A stretch of DNA of 64,000 nt from a bacterium (GCA_030615855.1 JAUWYL010000001.1:62001-126000), one strand, 5' to 3'. Shown: positions 18,351-29,003, counted from the stretch's first letter. Made by a program: numbers and translations. Notes: a model not told the origin generated them from the sequence alone.

Positions 18351-19379
18351 TTGAGAGAAAGAATTTTAAATCTTCTGTATCAACGAAAGAAAGAGTATGT
18401 TTCCGGGGAGGAATTGAGCCAGAAACTGGGGATTTCAAGGACTGCTATCTGGAAACATATCCAGGCCCTAAAGGGAGAGGGCTATAAGATTAATAGTCAA
18501 AAAAGATCGGGTTATTCCTTAATTTCGGTTCCCGACCTCCTCTTGCCCTATGAGATTAAAAGAGATTTGAAGACTAAAATCTTAGGAAAGAAAATATACC
18601 ACTTTAAGGAGATTGGCTCAACGAATGATTTTGCCATAAAGTTAGCACGGAAGGGAATAGGGGAAGGGGCAATAGTCGTTGCCGAAACTCAAGCCAAAGG
18701 AAAGGGGCGCCTGGGAAGAGAATGGTCTTCGCCTTTCGGTGGATTGTGGATTTCCATAATCCTGAGACCAGAGATTCTTCCTACTCAGGCACCGAGGATG
18801 ACGATCATCGCTGCCTTGGGAGTAGCAAAGACAATAAGGAAACTCTACCCCCTGGATGCCTTCATAAAATGGCCAAACGATGTTCTAATCCGATCTAAAG
18901 TTGGGACCATTCGCGCGAATGGGCGAATGAGAAAGAAAAGGTCTAGGGTCTTTAAAAAGGTATGTGGGATATTGACGGAGATGGGTGCGGAACAGGATAC
19001 GGTCAATTATGTAGTGATCGGGATTGGAGTGAACTTAAATATTGATATTAAAAAATTTCCTATGGAATTCCGAAAAAATACTACTTCAATAGAAAAAGAA
19101 CTGGGTCGCAAGATTGATAGTGTAGAATTTACCAAAAGAATGCTTGAAGAAATAGAGAATTTTTATCTTCTCCTTAAGAAACGAGGCTTTGCACCTATTC
19201 TAAAAGAGTGGAAGAAAATCTCTGCCACATTAGGAAAGAGAATAAAAGCGGTCTCTGGGAATAGAATCATAGAGGGAAAGGCTATAGACATCGATTCCCA
19301 TGGAGCACTAATCATAAAGACAAAAGAAGGGAAAAAGGAAAAAATCTTAGCTGGCGACGTAACCTTAATGCGAAATTAA
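18351..19379 (+). CDS. birA: Bifunctional biotin operon repressor / biotin-[acetyl-CoA-carboxylase] ligase
   Basis: N-terminal HTH (SGEELSQKLGISRTAIWKHIQAL), GSTNDFA, KGKGRLGREWSSP, KWPNDVL motifs. Confidence 0.93.
   Translation: MRERILNLLYQRKKEYVSGEELSQKLGISRTAIWKHIQALKGEGYKINSQKRSGYSLISVPDLLLPYEIKRDLKTKILGKKIYHFKEIGSTNDFAIKLARKGIGEGAIVVAETQAKGKGRLGREWSSPFGGLWISIILRPEILPTQAPRMTIIAALGVAKTIRKLYPLDAFIKWPNDVLIRSKVGTIRANGRMRKKRSRVFKKVCGILTEMGAEQDTVNYVVIGIGVNLNIDIKKFPMEFRKNTTSIEKELGRKIDSVEFTKRMLEEIENFYLLLKKRGFAPILKEWKKISATLGKRIKAVSGNRIIEGKAIDIDSHGALIIKTKEGKKEKILAGDVTLMRN
18897..18955 (+). repeat. Intragenic ATTCGCGCGAATGGGCGAATGAG insertion in birA
   Basis: Lies between KWPNDVLI and KVCGILTEM, normally adjacent; related ATTCGCACGAATGAGCGAATGA occurs at ~52569. 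Confidence 0.75.
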
Positions 19380-19410
19380 AGCATTTTTTAATTTTTTCTT
19401 GTTTCCAAGA

Positions 19411-19455
19411 GCCCGCCTTTTCGCCTGCCTGCAGGCAGGGCGGGTTTTTGCTTTT
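19411..19455 (+). terminator. Terminator-like hairpin containing a CCTGCCTGCAGGCAGG palindrome
   Basis: GCCCGCC...GGGCGGG then TTTTTGCTTTT. Confidence 0.6.
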
Positions 19456-19557
19456 AGTAAAAAGCTTAAGAATTTGGAAACAATATAAAGAATTAATATA
19501 GGGGATTAGGAAGAACAGGAGGTGATCTTTAGAAATAGAAGACAGTCATGTTTTTAA

Positions 19558-20640
19558 TTAAGGAAGAGAGGAGAAGGTGTTCTTCATTGCTGAGAGTTTT
19601 TCTTCTTTCAGGACATTTTGGATGGTGAAGATAATCACTCCTTTTGAACCTTCTGCTTCAATGGCAATCTTTATTGCTTCTTTAAATTCTTCCTGGGGAA
19701 TATTTCCTGCTTGGATGATGGGAAGGATCGGTTTACCCGATTCTCTATGGACATATTCTATAATCTCTCCAATCCAATCAGTTCTTTTTTCGCACATCTG
19801 GTGATAGACCATAGGGGAGAGGAAATCGACATATTCACCTAAGGAAAAATAGTCTTGGCCGATTATATTCTTGATGGCGTTATTAAAATCCTTTTCTTGC
19901 CAGGGAACGGTGAATATTCCTAAAGTTTTTCCCTTGGTAATTTCCCTTGCCTCTTTCACAAAGTCCGCAATCTCTTTACATCTCCAATCCCGCCATTCCC
20001 TTTCATGATTCTTCAGAATCCAGGATGCTTTCTCCCTTGCTATCAGTAGTTCTTCAGGGATTGAGATCTTAGTATCTTCTTGGAACTTTTCTAAAGTAAT
20101 GGGATCGAAAGAGGTCTCCTCTATTCTGGGGGAAGGAACCTCCCAGTGGCCGGGCCATCTGATAGCATCGAGCCAGATGCCATCGATATCCTTTGTTGCT
20201 AATTTCTCTATTTCTTCTAATTTCTCTCTACGAATTGCCTCTATGGTTGGAATAACCCCGGCATACCATCTATCCTTCTCAATCGGCTTACCTTTATCAT
20301 TTATCGGTCGACTCTCTGGATATCTCCTCCAGTATTCTTCTCCCCCAAAGATCCCCACCGTTCCATAGACCTTTATCCCTACCCTATGCAAGGCTTCTAA
20401 TAGTTCTGGGTCTTCATAGCCACCGAAGACAGCATTTATTCCCCAATCCTTCACTATTCTAGCGATTTCTTTCCCATTCTTTCCCCTAAAAATCTCTAAA
20501 TCCTTAGAGAATCCATAGACAGCCTTTATCATTTTTTCCTCCTTCACTTTAATAGGGAAATGACGATAAATTGCTCCTCCAATCAGGAGAAACAAAGCCA
20601 AAACTCCCAATATTATCGCAAAAACTCTTTTCCCTAACAT
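19558..20640 (-). CDS. Putative GHL10/DUF4015-like TIM-barrel glycoside hydrolase with N-terminal membrane anchor
   Basis: DIDGIWLDAIRWPGHWE and HQMCEKRTDWIGEII patterns; TM at N-terminus. Confidence 0.6.
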   Translation of the reverse strand: MLGKRVFAIILGVLALFLLIGGAIYRHFPIKVKEEKMIKAVYGFSKDLEIFRGKNGKEIARIVKDWGINAVFGGYEDPELLEALHRVGIKVYGTVGIFGGEEYWRRYPESRPINDKGKPIEKDRWYAGVIPTIEAIRREKLEEIEKLATKDIDGIWLDAIRWPGHWEVPSPRIEETSFDPITLEKFQEDTKISIPEELLIAREKASWILKNHEREWRDWRCKEIADFVKEAREITKGKTLGIFTVPWQEKDFNNAIKNIIGQDYFSLGEYVDFLSPMVYHQMCEKRTDWIGEIIEYVHRESGKPILPIIQAGNIPQEEFKEAIKIAIEAEGSKGVIIFTIQNVLKEEKLSAMKNTFSSLP

Positions 20641-20660
20641 CGGCTACTCCTTTATTAATT

Positions 20661-20694
20661 ATGACGACGCACTTCGCTTACCTCGTCTACTAAA
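20661..20694 (+). repeat. ATGACGACGCRCTTCGCTTRCCTCGTCTAMTAAA element (intergenic copy)
   Basis: 31/34 match to the copy inside the DUF167 gene at 30458-30491. Confidence 0.85.
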
Positions 20695-20716
20695 GATGCG
20701 GAGGAATAACAAAGTT

Positions 20717-20736
20717 CTCCCCGATAAATCGGGGAG
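20717..20736. other. Perfect hairpin CTCCCCGA-taaa-TCGGGGAG
   Basis: 8-bp perfect stem, 4-nt loop, in the divergent intergenic region. Confidence 0.8.
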
Positions 20737-20810
20737 GCATCTTTATTATACCATATTCATTTGACAAAGAAGGAATCTTGTGATAGTTTATTATGATTAG
20801 GAGAAAAGCT

Positions 20811-21635
20811 ATGAAATATCTCTTAGCTATTGATGTGGGAAATACCACAACAGCCATTGGTATCTTCAGGAAACGCGAATCAAAGCGAATGGAAAAAGGA
20901 CGCGAATCAACGCGAATAAAGAAAGAAAAATTAGTCATTAACTGGCATGTTGCTACCATCCGCCAGAGGAGCGCAGATGAGCACTATATCCTCCTCGAGG
21001 AGTTATTTCGCTTTAACAAGATAAGGAAAGGGGATATAAGGGCCATGGTCATCTCTTGTGTCGTTCCTCCCGTATTGAGCGCTCTGGAGGAATTAGCCAG
21101 AAAGTATTTCAAGATTAAACCCCTGATCGTTAGTCCGGGCATTAAGACCGGGATAGCCATAAAATATGACGATCCCCGAGAGGTAGGGGCGGATAGGATA
21201 GTCAATGCCGTAGCTGCCTATGAGAAGCATGGTGGACCAGTAATTGTTGTTGACTTCGGTACCGCGACCACCTTTGATGTCATCTCCAAGAAGGGAGAAT
21301 ACCTGGGAGGGATCATTGCCCCGGGAATCCAGATTTCCTCCGATGCCCTATTTGAGAAGGCGGCCAGACTCCCCCGAGTAGAGATTATAAAGCCCAAGAG
21401 AGTAATCGGGAAGGATACGGTAAGTTCCATACAGTCTGGTCTAATCTATGGCTTCGTGGGCCAGGTGGATGAGATTATAAGAAGAATTAGCGAGGAATTG
21501 AGAAGCAAGCCAAAGGTTATCGCTACTGGTGGATTGGCAAAGCTAATTGCCACAGAATCAAAGACCATCGAGAAGGTAGATCCTCTGTTGACCTTGGAGG
21601 GCCTTCGCTTAATATATGAAAGGAATGTGAAATGA
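20811..21635 (+). CDS. coaX: Type III pantothenate kinase
   Basis: LLAIDVGNTTTAIGIF, VGADRIVNAVAAYEKHGGPVIVVDFGTATTFDVI; ATG at 20811 preferred. Confidence 0.95.
   Translation: MKYLLAIDVGNTTTAIGIFRKRESKRMEKGRESTRIKKEKLVINWHVATIRQRSADEHYILLEELFRFNKIRKGDIRAMVISCVVPPVLSALEELARKYFKIKPLIVSPGIKTGIAIKYDDPREVGADRIVNAVAAYEKHGGPVIVVDFGTATTFDVISKKGEYLGGIIAPGIQISSDALFEKAARLPRVEIIKPKRVIGKDTVSSIQSGLIYGFVGQVDEIIRRISEELRSKPKVIATGGLAKLIATESKTIEKVDPLLTLEGLRLIYERNVK
20871..20920 (+). repeat. Intragenic AACGCGAATCAA-type repeats in coaX
   Basis: AAACGCGAATCAAAGCGAATGGAAAAAGGACGCGAATCAACGCGAATAAAG. Confidence 0.8.
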
Positions 21636-22687
21636 AAATTGGGATAATAGGAGCTTGGAATACTGATTCTGGGGCCTCGATACATGCAGAACTCGTTGGA
21701 AGAGGATGGGTGGAACTGGGTCATACCCTTAAGGTATTCACTTTTCTAAAGGAAAGTTTTCATGGGACGGTCATTACTGGAGAGGATGAGGATTTTGTCG
21801 TTCGCTGTTTTTCTACTTCAAGAGCCACCCCTCAAACTTTGGATCCTGTGCCTTTACTTACTTCCGATTACCAGTTCTTTGTAGCCCAGGATATAGGAAT
21901 GATTCCTAAGGACCTCTTGGGGAAAATATTCCCCCACATAAAGAAGAAAGCAAAGACTATCAACGTCATTCATGATGGGAAATTATCTCCCGATCCTTCC
22001 TTCTATCAATTTGATTGGGATGGGATTGTCTGTTTTGATAAACGATATGCTGACTTTCTAAAGAAGGCCTATCCCGAGGATAAGATATTTATGATTCCCT
22101 ACCCCTGTTATCCCTGGAAGCCAGGGAATAAGGAAGAGAGCCAAAAAAAACTTAACCTCCCTAAAGATGAAAAGATAATCTTCCTCTTTGGCCTGGCCTC
22201 CGTATTAGGAGCCGATGCTTTTCCTGCCTTGAAATCATTGGAGAAAAAGTACCCCCTTAAAATTCTGGTGGTGACCACCTATCCTCCTTCCCTGGAAAAA
22301 TGGAGAAGGATTGCTCAGGAAAACCCATTTGTGGAATTGAGAGAGAAGATTCTGGATATGGGCGAACTCTATAGCTATCTTTATGCTTCTGATCTCTTTC
22401 TCTATAATAAGCCCTCCCTCCCTACGGTTGCCGTTTCTTCCACTGCCTATCAGGTTCTCGGTTCTGGCTGTCCCATGGTGGCCTTGCATTCGAACTTCGT
22501 CGAGGAGTTTGGTAAGGCGATTATGACCTATGAGGATGAGAAAGGGATGATAGCCAATATCAAGAGTGTCTTCGAGGAAGATGAGAGATATAGAGAACTT
22601 TTAAAAGAGCAGAAGAAGTATGTAGAAGAGAATTCAGGAATAAGGATAGCAAAAAGATTCCTGGAACTCTTTAAGAGGCTCTCTTAG
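21632..22687 (+). CDS. Glycosyltransferase (GT-B-like)
   Basis: N-terminal KIGIIGAWNTDSGASIHAELVGRGWVELGHTLKVF, C-terminal LGSGCPMVALHSNFVEEFG. Confidence 0.65.
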   Translation: MKIGIIGAWNTDSGASIHAELVGRGWVELGHTLKVFTFLKESFHGTVITGEDEDFVVRCFSTSRATPQTLDPVPLLTSDYQFFVAQDIGMIPKDLLGKIFPHIKKKAKTINVIHDGKLSPDPSFYQFDWDGIVCFDKRYADFLKKAYPEDKIFMIPYPCYPWKPGNKEESQKKLNLPKDEKIIFLFGLASVLGADAFPALKSLEKKYPLKILVVTTYPPSLEKWRRIAQENPFVELREKILDMGELYSYLYASDLFLYNKPSLPTVAVSSTAYQVLGSGCPMVALHSNFVEEFGKAIMTYEDEKGMIANIKSVFEEDERYRELLKEQKKYVEENSGIRIAKRFLELFKRLS

Positions 22688-22895
22688 AGGTTAATATCGG
22701 TTAAAAACGGTCAATATTAGTTAATATCGATTGCATTTATGAGTTACGGTTAAGAAGCCCGTTTCAGTTCTCGTTATACGTTGTTCGGTTGCGAGGCTCG
22801 TTTCGTCTTATGTTTTTCGGTTGCGTTTTCTTTTCCGATAGACGTTTGCCGATTAACGATACGAGTTGCGCAACCGCAACCGTTTGACGATAGCC
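22687..22895. repeat. Intergenic decamer array (GGTTAATATC) followed by GGTTGCG/CGTTTCG repeats
   Basis: GGTTAATATC GGTTAAAAAC GGTCAATATT AGTTAATATC units; then GTTGCG/CGCAAC inverted repeats. Confidence 0.8.
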
Positions 22896-22923
22896 GACAA
22901 ATTTGCAAAAGAGGGGGTTACAA

Positions 22924-23847
22924 ATGTTAAAAAGATATGAAGGGAATCCCATCTTAAAACCTATTAAGGAACATAACTGGGAAGCGCGGTGTGTCTTTAA
23001 CGCTGCCGTTTACTACCAGGAGGGAGTGCATATTGTCTATCGAGGCCTGGGCTTTGATCAAATCTCAAAACTGGGATACGCTTTCAGCAAGGATGGCTAC
23101 AAGATTGATAAAAGACTCATCCACCCCATATACGAACCAGCCGCTGAGCTTGAAAAAAGAGGAACTGAAGACCCCCGATTGACAAGACTCGGGGATAAAC
23201 TCTACATGACCTATGCGGGGTTTAATGGGAAGAAGGCCCATGTCTGTATGGCATCCATAAAGGTGGATGATTTCTTAAAAAATGATTGGAAGTGGGAGAG
23301 GTACGGATGCATCCTTCCCGAGTTGCCCGTTCCCAATAAGGATGATAAAAATGCCTGCTTATTTCCGGAGAAGGTAAAGGGAAGATATGTTCTTATGCAT
23401 CGTATTCCCCCCGATATCTGGATTTCTTATTCTGATGACTTAAGAAACTGGCAGGACCATAAGATAATTGCCCGTCCCAGAGAGGGCTTATGGGATGAGG
23501 GGAAGATTGGAGCTGGCGGTCCGCCCATCAAGACAGAAAAAGGCTGGTTGTGTATATATCATGGGGTGGCCTGGAGGGATAGAAGGGAAAAGAAATTCTT
23601 TGGGACCTATCGCTTGGGAGTGATGCTTTTAGACTTAGACGATCCAGAGAAGGTGCTCTTCAGGAGCAAGCATCCCATACTGGAACCGGAGCAGGAATAT
23701 GAAGAGCAGGGTTATGTGGCGAATATAGTTTTTACCTGCGGAACGGTTCTGATCGGCGACGAACTATTCTGTTACTATGGTGGGGCGGATACTGTTATCT
23801 GCCTTGCTACAGCAAAATTGAATGATCTGCTTTCTTTGAAAGAGTAG
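22924..23847 (+). CDS. GH130 family glycosidase/phosphorylase (copy 1)
   Basis: LKRYEGNPILKP, GTEDPRLTRLGDKLYMTYAGF, GAGGPPIKTEKGWLCIYHG, VFTCGTVLIGDELFCYYGGADT. Confidence 0.88.
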   Translation: MLKRYEGNPILKPIKEHNWEARCVFNAAVYYQEGVHIVYRGLGFDQISKLGYAFSKDGYKIDKRLIHPIYEPAAELEKRGTEDPRLTRLGDKLYMTYAGFNGKKAHVCMASIKVDDFLKNDWKWERYGCILPELPVPNKDDKNACLFPEKVKGRYVLMHRIPPDIWISYSDDLRNWQDHKIIARPREGLWDEGKIGAGGPPIKTEKGWLCIYHGVAWRDRREKKFFGTYRLGVMLLDLDDPEKVLFRSKHPILEPEQEYEEQGYVANIVFTCGTVLIGDELFCYYGGADTVICLATAKLNDLLSLKE

Positions 23848-23857
23848 AAGAATAGGT

Positions 23858-24080
23858 TAGTTTACAGTAACCAGCGAACAGTAACCAGTATGGCTAAACC
23901 CTAAATCCACAATAATCAATAACCAAGAAACAAACACCAAATAATAATCAATGCCCAATAATCAATCACCAAACTGTTTTGAATTTGGATATTGGAATTT
24001 GTTTAATTATTGTATCTTGGTGTTTAAACAGTAGAATTTCAGAATTGTAAACTGGTTACTGTTAACTGTAAACTGGTAAC
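23858..24080. repeat. Intergenic arrays (AACCAGT and CAATAAT/CCAAATA heptamer-like) with inverted halves
   Basis: ACAGTAACCAGCGAACAGTAACCAGT ... AATCAATAACCAAG ... GTAAACTGGTTACTGTTAACTGTAAACTGG. Confidence 0.85.
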
Positions 24081-24109
24081 AAATACCTACCTGGAAGGAG
24101 GTTAGAGAA

Positions 24110-25045
24110 ATGCTAAAGAGATATGAGGGGAATCCCATCTTAGAGCCCATAAAGGAGCACACCTGGGAGGAGCAATTAGTTTATAATACTGCGGCCATTT
24201 ATCTTGGGGGTAAGGTCCATCTCTTATACCGGGGAAGAGATAAGAAACATGTATCCCGCTTTGGCTATGCCTCTTCCAAGGATGGCTTCCATATCGATGA
24301 GAGACTTCCTGAGCCGGTCTTTGGGCCCCAGAGTGAGATAGATTGTTTGGGATGCGAGGATCCCAGGATAACCAGGATCGGGGATACTTTATATATTCCC
24401 TATGCCGCCTTTGGCAGGCTTCCAGATTTTGGGGAAAATAATATAATAAAATTTGAACGTAAAGCTACTGTTATTCAGATTGGTCTGACTTCAATCTCGG
24501 TTGATGATTTTTTAAATCATAGATGGAACTTTACAGAGCGCCATTACCCCATACCCCGGGTCTTTAATAAAGACTGTGTCATACTGCCGGAGAAGTATAA
24601 AGGCAAGTATGTTATCTATCACCGCATTTCACCCCATATCTGGGTTTGTTTTTCGGATGATTTAGTTCACTGGTATGACCACAACATCATGATGATACCC
24701 GAAGGGGGATGGGAGGCTTTTAAAATCGGCGCCGGCGCACAACCCATCAAGACAGAAAAAGGGTGGCTTTTTATCTACCATGGAGTTTCAAATTCCCAGC
24801 ATTATAGCATAGGCTTTGCCTTCCTGGATTTAGAGGATCCGACAAAGGTCATCTATCGCCATACTGGGCCCATTCTGGAGGCCAGGGAGAAGTGGGAGTT
24901 AGAGGGGATGGTGCCCAATGTGGTCTTTACCTGCGGGGCGGTCTTGAAGGATGGAGAAATATTTGTCTATTACGGAGGAGGGGATACCGCCATCGGGGTA
25001 GCCACCGCCCCCCTTACTGAATTTTTTAAATTAGCTGGACTGTAA
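24110..25045 (+). CDS. GH130 family glycosidase/phosphorylase (copy 2)
   Basis: LKRYEGNPILEP, GCEDPRITRIGDTLYIPYAAFG, GAGAQPIKTEKGWLFIYHG, YYGGGDTAIGVA. Confidence 0.88.
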   Translation: MLKRYEGNPILEPIKEHTWEEQLVYNTAAIYLGGKVHLLYRGRDKKHVSRFGYASSKDGFHIDERLPEPVFGPQSEIDCLGCEDPRITRIGDTLYIPYAAFGRLPDFGENNIIKFERKATVIQIGLTSISVDDFLNHRWNFTERHYPIPRVFNKDCVILPEKYKGKYVIYHRISPHIWVCFSDDLVHWYDHNIMMIPEGGWEAFKIGAGAQPIKTEKGWLFIYHGVSNSQHYSIGFAFLDLEDPTKVIYRHTGPILEAREKWELEGMVPNVVFTCGAVLKDGEIFVYYGGGDTAIGVATAPLTEFFKLAGL

Positions 25046-25074
25046 GAACTTTTTTAAAAATTTGCATTTACTCC

Positions 25075-25102
25075 TTGACTTTTTACTAAAAAGGAATATA
25101 AT
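25075..25102 (+). promoter_or_regulatory. Sigma70-like promoter for groESL
   Basis: TTGACT-N16-TATAAT. Confidence 0.6.
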
Positions 25103-25104
25103 AG

Positions 25105-25190
25105 ACACGGATTAGCACGGATAACAAAACGGATTAGCACAGATAAATCCGTGATCATCCGTAAAGAATTAGTGATTATCCGTGTATAGA
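25105..25190. repeat. CACGGAT/ATCCGTG repeat element upstream of groES
   Basis: CACGGATTAGCACGGATAAC...AAATCCGTGATCATCCGTAAAGAATTAGTGATTATCCGTGTATAGAAGGAGG, self-complementary halves. Confidence 0.85.
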
Positions 25191-25202
25191 AGGAGGTGTT
25201 AC

Positions 25203-25490
25203 ATGGCCATCAAACCATTAGGAGATAGAGTGCTAGTAAAGCCCCTGGAACCAAAAGAAGTGAAGAAGGGAGGAATCATCATTCCCGATACTGCTAAGGA
25301 GAAGCCCCAGGAAGGGAAAGTGATTGAGGTAGGAAAGGGGAAGATGCTTGAGGATGGAAAGGTAGTCCCTTTAGAGGTAAAGAAAGGGGATAGGGTCCTT
25401 TACAAAGAGTATGGTGGCACAGAGATAAAGATAGAAACAGAAAAATATCTTATCTTAGAAGGTGAGGATATCTTAGCAATCCTAAAATAA
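25203..25490 (+). CDS. groES: Co-chaperonin GroES
   Basis: [38 protein letters not shown]. Confidence 0.97.
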   Translation: MAIKPLGDRVLVKPLEPKEVKKGGIIIPDTAKEKPQEGKVIEVGKGKMLEDGKVVPLEVKKGDRVLYKEYGGTEIKIETEKYLILEGEDILAILK

Positions 25491-27210
<1,720 letters not shown>

Positions 27211-27276
27211 AAAGTAACCAGTAACCAGTGAACAGTAACCAGTAGAAAAGTAGGAGAGCAAGTAAGTGAGAGAAAG

Positions 27277-27311
27277 GCAGGGTTCCCATTCAGGTAGGAC
27301 CCTGCTTTTTG
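27277..27311 (+). terminator. Rho-independent terminator after groEL
   Basis: GCAGGGTtCC...GGACCCTGC followed by TTTTT. Confidence 0.75.
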
Positions 27312-27324
27312 TTTGGAGGTTTAA

Positions 27325-27480
27325 ATGGCTTTCACTAAGAAGGAGTGGCAGGAGTTCTACCAGAGGAATCCAGACTTTCCGGCAACAGATTTCATGTGCC
27401 GAGAATTAGAGGAGAGGGCGAAAGAGAAGGGCTGTAGTCTGAATGAGGCTTGGAAGGGGATGAAGGAAGAAAAAGAGTAG
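27325..27480 (+). CDS. Small hypothetical protein (51 aa)
   Basis: MAFTKKEWQEFYQRNPDFPATDFMCRELEERAKEKGCSLNEAWKGMKEEKE after TTTGGAGG; terminator on each side. Confidence 0.55.
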   Translation: MAFTKKEWQEFYQRNPDFPATDFMCRELEERAKEKGCSLNEAWKGMKEEKE

Positions 27481-27493
27481 GACTTTTTACAAT

Positions 27494-27528
27494 AAAAAGG
27501 GCCCCAGATTGGGGCCCTTTTCTTTTTT
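27494..27528. terminator. Rho-independent terminator
   Basis: AAAAAGGGCCCC-agatt-GGGGCCCTTTTCTTTTTT. Confidence 0.8.
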
Positions 27529-27538
27529 AGAAAATATT

Positions 27539-28059
27539 TTACCAGGAATAAGGATCGAATTCTGAGGGTGGAATATAGAGGATGGTTGCATAACCTTTGC
27601 GCAGTAACTCAGCATTCACATTCTTCTGGCCAACATAGACCACAGCGAGCATCCTTCCATACTTATCTGTCGATCTCTCATCATCCACATCCAGATAGAC
27701 TGTTTTGTCCTCACATAGACTTCTCACAAACTCCCTGGCCTCTTTTCCTCCTGGCTCATCCCTTCCCCCATACCTTACCTCTGGGGCATCGATGCCCACC
27801 AGTCTTACCCTTCTCTTAGAGCCATCCTGAAGCGCAACATTTATGGTATCTCCATCTACAACATAATCGCAGTAGGCCCTTATCAGCCTCGCTTTTAAAG
27901 GTCTTCTTTGAGATACAACACCTGGTTCCCCCCTATCTTCTCTTCTATCTGAAAGACCTTCTTGAGATATGGGGCCATGAACTCCTCTCCCTTCTTCACT
28001 AAGAGGAAGCCAGCGCCGAAGATGGCCAATATGATGAGAAGAGTTAAAAAGCGCTTCAC
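27539..28059 (-). pseudogene. Thermonuclease (SNase-like) with signal anchor, split by a -1 frameshift
   Basis: Frame 1 (28059-27895): MKRFLTLLIILAIFGAGFLLVKKGEEF...YLKEDL*; frame 2: KARLIRAYCDYVVDGDTINVALQDGSKRRVRLVGIDAPEVRYGG...DPYSW. Frame 2 has no ATG/GTG/TTG upstream of the catalytic DGDT motif. Confidence 0.7.
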
Positions 28060-28106
28060 GGTTCTACTCCTGGGTTAGATTATTCCATATCGCCCTTTGG
28101 TTGTCA

Positions 28107-28226
28107 ACCCCGCACCTTTTATCCATTCAAAGCATTAAGGTAGAAAATGAACCCCGCCCCTTCCTTATCTGCAGTCGGGATTTGGGGAGAAGAAGGAGCG
28201 GGGTGAATATTGAAAAGGTGCGGGGT
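28107..28226. repeat. Nested inverted-repeat elements, GGGGCGGGGT family
   Basis: Outer ACCCCGCACCTTTT/AAAAGGTGCGGGGT (14-bp perfect); inner ACCCCGCCCCTTC/GAAGGAGCGGGGT. Confidence 0.9.
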
Positions 28227-28289
28227 CAAATTTTCCTTTCTTTTCTTGGGAGAATGTGGTAGATTAAAATTAGGAGGTGGACAGGAGTA

Positions 28290-28985
28290 ATGGAGAGAAT
28301 CTTTGTGGGAACCTCTGGCTGGTACTACGATTGGAATCCCAAGAAGAACTTCGTTTGGTTCAAGGAAAATTCGGGCCTAAACGCTGTAGAGCTCAATGCC
28401 AGCTTCTACAGGTTCCCCTTCCCTAATCAAATCAAGAGTTGGGCAAAAAAAGGAAAGGAATTCCGTTGGTCAATAAAGGCCAATAGGCTCATCACCCATG
28501 TCTTCAAATTTGGTGAGAAAGGACTATCCACTTGGAAAAAGTTTGAGAGATTGTTCTCCCCCCTGGATGAATCGATAGACTTCTACCTCTTCCAGCTCCC
28601 TCCCAACTATACCCCAAAGGCAGTCGATGGATTAGAGAAATTTGTTAAGAAGACAAGACTGAAGAAAAGGTTCGCCTTAGAAGCAAGAAATATTAAATGG
28701 TATAATAAAGAATGGATTGAGTGGGCAAGGAAATTAGGAATTACCTGGGTGAGCGTGGACAGTCCAGACTTCCCCTTAGATATCTACAACACCAGTGGTC
28801 TAATCTATGAGCGTCTCCACGGAAGATATACCTGGTACTCCCACAATTATACGGATGAAGAATTAAAAAATATCGCAAAGAGGATTAAGGAGAAGAAGCC
28901 CCAGGCAGTTTATGCCTTCTTCAATAACAACACCAATATGCTAAAGAACGCCCGGAAAGCCCTCAAAGTATTCAAAGATACTTAA
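28290..28985 (+). CDS. DUF72 (YecE-like) protein
   Basis: VGTSGWYYDWNP, AVELNASFYRFP, YERLHGR, YAFFNNN motifs. Confidence 0.88.
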   Translation: MERIFVGTSGWYYDWNPKKNFVWFKENSGLNAVELNASFYRFPFPNQIKSWAKKGKEFRWSIKANRLITHVFKFGEKGLSTWKKFERLFSPLDESIDFYLFQLPPNYTPKAVDGLEKFVKKTRLKKRFALEARNIKWYNKEWIEWARKLGITWVSVDSPDFPLDIYNTSGLIYERLHGRYTWYSHNYTDEELKNIAKRIKEKKPQAVYAFFNNNTNMLKNARKALKVFKDT

Positions 28986-29003
28986 GAGAAACAAAATTTT
29001 TGT

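Noticed and set aside
25105-25170. TTAGCAC motifs upstream of groES, resembling CIRCE (HrcA) half-sites
   Set aside because: CIRCE is TTAGCACTC-N9-GAGTGCTAA; here TTAGCACGGAT belongs to the CACGGAT repeat and no GAGTGCTAA partner is present.
27885-27905. Programmed -1 frameshift at the thermonuclease junction
   Set aside because: GACCTTTAAAAGC does not form an X XXY YYZ slippery site in the zero frame; reported only as a frameshift of unknown cause.
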